Source of the DNA: Dendrophyllia cribrosa
Lineage: Eukaryota; Cnidaria; Anthozoa; Scleractinia; Dendrophylliidae
Length of the DNA: 64,000 bases
Direction: 5' to 3'
NCBI GenBank assembly: GCA_024195265.1
Contig: JAJLRJ010000010.1
Span: forward strand, 1,241,282-1,305,281
Part shown: in pieces, positions 59,401 to 64,000 of the stretch
Layout: each line of letters starts with the position of its first letter
Position numbering within the stretch: position 1 is the first letter of the stretch
Program-made: the position numbers and the translations under genes
Notes under the pieces: generated by a model
The model's database searches: none
What the model was told of the DNA's origin: nothing
Seen by the model: only the letters and a program-made list of their open reading frames with translations

Positions 59401-62202
59401 GCTTGTCTTTTTGTTAGGCTTTTAATGAAAAATCCAGCTGCATTACATCAACACAACTCCCATTTAACCAATTTCCCCCGTTTCAAGTAACACACACATG
59501 TACCCATTGTGTACCTATTTATAACTTTCTCTGAACTTTCTGCTTCTTTTGTACTGCTAGATATACATGTAGTTCTCTTTAGTAAGCAAAGCCTCATACC
59601 TTAATGACTTCACATGCGAAATGAAATTGCTTGAAATATGATTAAGCGTATAATAATTATGCTAAAAAGTTTACTAGTGCCAGTTCCCTTAATATTGGCC
59701 GAGTAGAGAGTGGAAGAGAATGCAAAGAGGTTAAATAAAGCCACAAAAATGGTGGATTCTGCTGTTGATCTTGTTCATACATAGAAAAGACAAGATTCCA
59801 AAAAATGACATTTTACCATTTTGCCTCAAATTATAGAATATTTTTAGATTTATCTCTCAGCAGTTGTAGTCTCTGCAACAGAATTGTAGACTCCGCAACA
59901 GAAAAACTTTCTTACTTTTTGCCCTGATAAGGAAAAATTTAGGACACATTTGTGGAGTACAACTTACCTCTAAGTGTAAATTAGAACTTATCAAACTTGT
60001 GTCAAAGTATCTGCATTTTGTCACTCGCAAACTAAACTTCAAGGTGTAAAACTGTTGCGGAGACTACATTTTGCTGATGGAAGGCAAATACTGAGTAGTT
60101 CTAAGGAGAAAACAGATTTGAATCTAATGTTTTAAAAAAAGGGCCAGCATTAGTTTATGTCAATTTGACTTAAAACGAGTTTCAGCTTTTCGTTCTTTTT
60201 TAAACAAGCAATACATTTGTAGTCTCCGCAACGGCCATTTCATGAAATGTTATAATAAATTATAATTTATGCAGCTATGCCGACATGTCAATGGAAAACA
60301 TCATATGCATAAAAAACCTCAAACTCTCTACTACATTTTGTAGGGTAACTGACACTCATTTAGCCACATTTAAAAAACTGATATCCAGGTATCATAATAC
60401 TGTGGAATGACCCATATATGTTGACCAGACTTTTTGAGCCTTGAAATTAAGATTTTATTTATTAGAGGTGTATAACTTAGAGAAAAAATTCTTTAACTTT
60501 AGATGATGTGGAAAAATGAATCTTGTTTGTCTAACAGCTGCCATAGCCCCTCGGACAAAAAAATCAAATTGAACAATCTGCATTGAACACGTAGCATATA
60601 AATACGAGTGTTGTGTTTATAAATTGTAAAATTTAGCCTCAAATTGTCAAAATACCTGTGTCAAAACAGTACTCGCTATCTTTGTCAGCTATTTTGAAGC
60701 TTTAAGCAATGAAGGAACACCAAAGACGAATAAAAGAAGCCAATGAAAAGAGTCTGTAGACAAGTGGCCATCTTGGTTAACCTTAGTAACTAGGCTTAAT
60801 AGACATGTGCTCAAGAAATTTACAAGGTTACCAAGCATGTTTTGGCCTGAATGAATGGCAAACAAACAAACATAGCTACAATGAAAACTGTGGGTTTTTT
60901 TGTTACACAGGATGATTCGATGGATTGAAGCAAAGTCATGCTTGCATTTCATGCTTACGTTTTTATTTTAATCCCAAAATTTGAGCTTCAAAACTCGGGG
61001 TGCAGCTTATCTGTGCGGCTTATAAGCCAGTGTTCACAGTACCAAAAAAAAGAGACCATTTTTTTCAGATTTGCATTTATGCAAACATGTTTTTTAGCTT
61101 TTCAAAGTGATACTTTAAAAATTAACACAGCCCCTTTAATGACTACTTTTTTTGCCTAACTAACCACCTTGTCTAGAATTTTGGGTGGTGACTTAAGAGA
61201 TATTCAACTTAATATTAATACAGTACATTGTATGTAAAAACACATCATGTTTACATGTATTTTTTTTTTCAGATGGATTTTACCAACAACAGAACTTCTA
61301 TGGGGGATATCCCCGGGGTGGTGGGAGAGGGGGATATGGTAACCCTGGGATGTACTATGGAGGCCGTGGAGGAGGAGGGGGAAACAGTTGGCGCGAACGA
61401 GGGGACAGCAGAGGCCCTCCTACTAGAGGAAGCAGCACTGGTAGTGGTGAGCATTGTCTGTACATTTGTATGGGAAAAACTTTTTAACATCGAACCAATG
61501 CCAGCAGCCACCTGTGACTTAAAAACGACTGATCAACAGAACAGACAAACAATAGACTGAACTCACCGACAAATTTGACTAACAATAGACCCACAAAAAT
61601 TACACTAACAGTACAAGGATCGAAATGTGCCAATCACTGACTTGAGTCTCAACAGCCAATAACATGTCAAAACTGACCAATGACAGCAACAACCAGACAT
61701 AAATACCATCAATTGACAGTTTACAATTTACATGACTCTGAAGATGCCTCCCGGTCAGGTTGTAGAAACATTGTAAATTGTAAAAATTGTCAATTGTAAA
61801 AAGTCATAACTTTCTCCATGTACTTTTCTTTAATCTGCCCGCCTAGAATAGCCTTTGCTAAACGCGGGCAGCTAAAATGTAACTGATTTTTGAAAATAAA
61901 GACTTTTTGTTGTTGTTGTTGTTGTTGTTGTTGTTAATCATTGTCAACAACAACAGTTCTTTTCAAAACTACACTAACCCTGATGGTGACACAACAGACT
62001 ACTCATACTACTGATACTCCTCAGCTCACACCATGTAAAATAATATTACTGTATCTGCACTTGCAGTGGTTTTTAATTTAAAAAGGTTTCTGCTCCGTAG
62101 TTGACATCTTTTTGCCATTTTTGCATTAGACTATGGAAGAAGCTCTCAGCCTCCCCCAGAAGACTGGTCTAAGCTGTTGCCGAAAAATGACCGCATTGAA
62201 AG
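56426..62202 (+). CDS. DDX3: DDX3/PL10-type DEAD-box RNA helicase, N-terminal exons only
   Basis: Five exons with AG/GT borders join in frame: 56426-56470, 56670-56733, 58163-58282, 61273-61446 and 62130-62202. They encode about 158 residues. The order matches the DDX3 N-terminus: MSHVSPANFQALDQR, FAGLDLNSG, the eIF4E/NES-region neighbour YVPPHLRNR, an RGG/YGG-rich segment (exon 4), and PEDWSKLLPKNDRIE just before the helicase core. DDX3 proteins unwind RNA in translation initiation, stress granules and mRNA export. The Q motif and DEAD core must lie right of the window, since nothing after 62202 continues the frame. Donors are gtaagt, gtatgg, gtttgt, gtgagc and gtagtc; the third and fifth are weak. 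The ATG has TTATGAG context. Confidence 0.9.
58730..60417. mobile_element. Non-autonomous transposon in DDX3 intron 3, with repeated GTTGCGGAGACTAC
   Basis: A perfect 22-bp terminal inverted repeat (core GGGTCATTCCACAGTATT) bounds a 1.69-kb element. The 14-bp motif GTTGCGGAGACTAC, allowing one or two changes, occurs eight times: five forward (58758, 58927, 59121, 59135, 60054) and three inverted (59866, 59886, 60219). I see no transposase frame. The subterminal repeats are likely binding sites for a transposase supplied elsewhere. Confidence 0.8.
61560..61936 (+). mobile_element. Possible retroposon 3' end with (TTG)n tail, DDX3 intron 4
   Basis: The sequence TCTGAAGATGCCTCCCGGTC, the AATAAAGAC signal and a terminal (TTG)n run at 61908-61935 look like the 3' end of a retroposed element. 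The left boundary is unclear and no protein is encoded, so the class is uncertain. Confidence 0.4.
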
Positions 62203-62465
62203 GTAGTCTCTTTTTTTATACTGTTTGTTTCATCCACATGTAAGCATAGACACAAAATTGGGAATCATCTTGTAATAAAGTTTGGCATTACCCAAGGTTT
62301 TGGAAGAAACTTTGCTTTACTCCGACAAAAATAAATCTTTTCAAAGCTAATGTGGCTTACAGACATGTTTTTGCAAAGATTTTTTTTTCAGCCACCATTT
62401 GAATTATAGGTGCAATGTCGCGCCAACTATACCTACCAGGTAAATTCCATGTTACAATGTATATT

Positions 62466-62760
62466 TGATAAATGCCACCAAATATACCACTAAGACAAAT
62501 TTAGTCTTAATTTGGATAAAAGGAAGCTACACGTATAGAGCAAAACAGAAGCAGTACATGTAGTTTGGAGATAAAGTGCAGGATTACAAGAATGGAAGTG
62601 GAGTACATGTAGTTTGGAGATAAAGTGCAGGATTACAAGGATGGAAGTGGATTACAGTTCATCAAATTGATTTTGTGACAGGCAGTCCAGAATTGAAACA
62701 AAATTGCCATTCTTGCAGATGTTTGATCTTCGTAGCCCTTATTTTGTATTTTTAGTTTAT
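62466..62760 (+). repeat. Dispersed repeat, copy 2, with an internal 46-bp tandem duplication
   Basis: Matches 38068-38260. Here the segment TAGTTTGGAGATAAAGTGCA through GGAAGTGGA is present twice in tandem (about 62560 and 62608), while copy 1 has it once. Confidence 0.65.
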
Positions 62761-63027
62761 AATATTCTCTGTTTTTAATCACGTTTAGTGTTTTTTCTTC
62801 CCATTTAATAATAAAGAAAGCTGTTGGCCGTTATTATGAAAACACTATACCAGCTGGGACACATTGTTCCTGAAAGCATGGTTTATTGAAACTTCAGTAG
62901 TAAACAACTCACTTTGAACACAAACATTACTGTATAAAGAAAGGTAGTTACATGTAAAATACTGTAATCTGATACCCAAACGTGTCCATGCTTAGATGCA
63001 ACCGATGGTAACTAGTACCTGAAAAAT

Positions 63028-63250
63028 TAACCCTTTCACTCCCAAAGTCAATATTACAAAACATGTAGTGTTGTTCTAACTTTGTCAGCAAAATCCTACA
63101 AGTCTGTTGAAGAAATCATACTGTGACCATTCAAATGAAACCTCTTTGGCAGTACTTTTGCGTGGTACCATTTGTTTTTCAATATTTTACAAAACAAATT
63201 TGGGATTTTTTCTTGAATAATTGATGTTTGGCACTCTTGGGAGTTAAAGT
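63028..63250 (+). mobile_element. Satellite-MITE, minimal single-unit copy
   Basis: TAACCCTTTCACTCCC on the left and CACTCTTGGGAGTTAAAG on the right enclose one unit (GTGACCATTCAAATGAAACC) and the AATATTTTACAAAACAAAT end region. It shows what the family looks like before array expansion. Confidence 0.75.
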
Positions 63251-64000
63251 GCCTATGAAATGAATTTTTTTTCTTCGTTTTTCATTAGTTTATTATGTCC
63301 AAAGAACGAAAACAATAATCATTTTCCGAGGAAAAGAAAGAAAATCGGTTTTTTAGCCCCTCGAAGATGCGTCACTTCGGTTGAAAAGTGGCTCCAATTT
63401 TTGGAGAGCCTGGGGGCGAGTGGGCGTGTGTGATGACGTAAATTACGTAAATAGTATGACACATTGGTTTGTTTACGCTATAATTCCCTTGGAATCCTTT
63501 AGCGTGATGGTCATTTTGCCAACGTTTTTGGCTGTACAAATGTCAGACAGCGCCTAATTTGTTTCTTTATAGTCCTCTGAAGGTGAAGAGGATCAGTTTC
63601 GGATCACTCTTGATCAACTGAAATGATCGTGTCCACTGTAGTTTTGCCGTAGCGAGACGAACCAACTGTGCCGCTTGAGCGAAGGAAGTGAATAGAAGAA
63701 GACGGACTTTGATCATTTAGATTATTGAACGTGAAAGGTACACATTTCAGTAGCACAGCGTCTCAGTGGTTTGCCAGTTGAGTTGTAAGCTTATTGAACG
63801 CAGAGGCGTTTTTGTTATTTCTTTTTAGTGGCTCGTTGACTAGCGTTTATCGAACGCGAACGATATATTTGTAGTACAAACAATCATGATATTAGCGCAT
63901 TAGCGACTCGGCCGGTCTTCTCTGAAGTTCACTGATCGCGCGTGGAGGTTATGAACTTATTTTATCGGCTTGGCAATTCGCTCGTCTACTTAAAGTTCTT

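Larger units (their letters stand above)
62203..64000. other. DDX3 intron 5 (not closed in this window)
   Basis: Contains the dispersed repeat at 62466-62760 and a satellite-MITE at 63028-63250. The following 63250-64000 has no recognised exon; its start (AAGTGCCTATGAAATGAATT) looks repeat-derived. Confidence 0.5.

Noticed and set aside
61228..61560. A separate 110-codon plus-strand gene
   Set aside because: It reads the DDX3 RGG-rich exon in the wrong frame and runs past a good splice donor at 61447.

Overview
This window is eukaryotic DNA: AT-rich, intron-bearing and dense in small inverted-repeat transposons. The gene content (a filamin with three calponin-homology domains, a DDX3-type helicase, several intronless PTB-domain genes) and the repeat families suggest a cnidarian, probably an anthozoan such as a stony coral. 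The species assignment is inference; nothing in the window names it.

Layout. 0-4 kb: a virus-like insertion arranged as a near-perfect inverted duplication. It carries a frameshifted FtsK/HerA (A32-like) packaging ATPase and a second gene for an acidic protein. The two copies face away from each other across an 11-bp minisatellite that is itself split by a small transposon. 4.3 kb: a tRNA-His(GTG). 7.0-7.6 kb: an intronless PTB-domain gene (minus). 13.5-32.2 kb: one complete filamin-family gene (minus, 14 coding exons, 1628 codons, 3 CH domains and 13 Ig-filamin repeats). Its introns hold satellite-bearing MITEs, foldback repeats, two GC-rich minisatellites and a LINE fragment. 35-38.9 kb: a CpG-rich stretch, a LINE remnant, C-rich tracts and a long palindrome. 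39-42.9 kb: a tandem segmental duplication, each copy carrying a U12 minor-spliceosomal snRNA gene. Each copy has its own private MITE insertion, and the empty site is preserved in the other copy. 43.3-51.1 kb: three more intronless PTB genes (one minus, two plus). 51-56 kb: MITEs, foldbacks and satellite units. 56.4 kb to the end: the first five coding exons of a DDX3/PL10-type DEAD-box RNA helicase (plus), whose helicase core lies beyond the window.

How they fit together. The filamin would crosslink actin and scaffold membrane proteins. PTB modules bind NPxY-type tails of receptors, so four PTB-only genes near a filamin may reflect adaptor-gene expansion, but a functional link is only inference. 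U12 snRNA and DDX3 are housekeeping RNA-processing genes. The most unusual items are the inverted-duplicated virus-like element, the paired U12 genes with a nearly invariant RNA region inside diverged flanks, the three-CH filamin, and a MITE family that builds 88-bp and about 106-bp tandem arrays inside introns.
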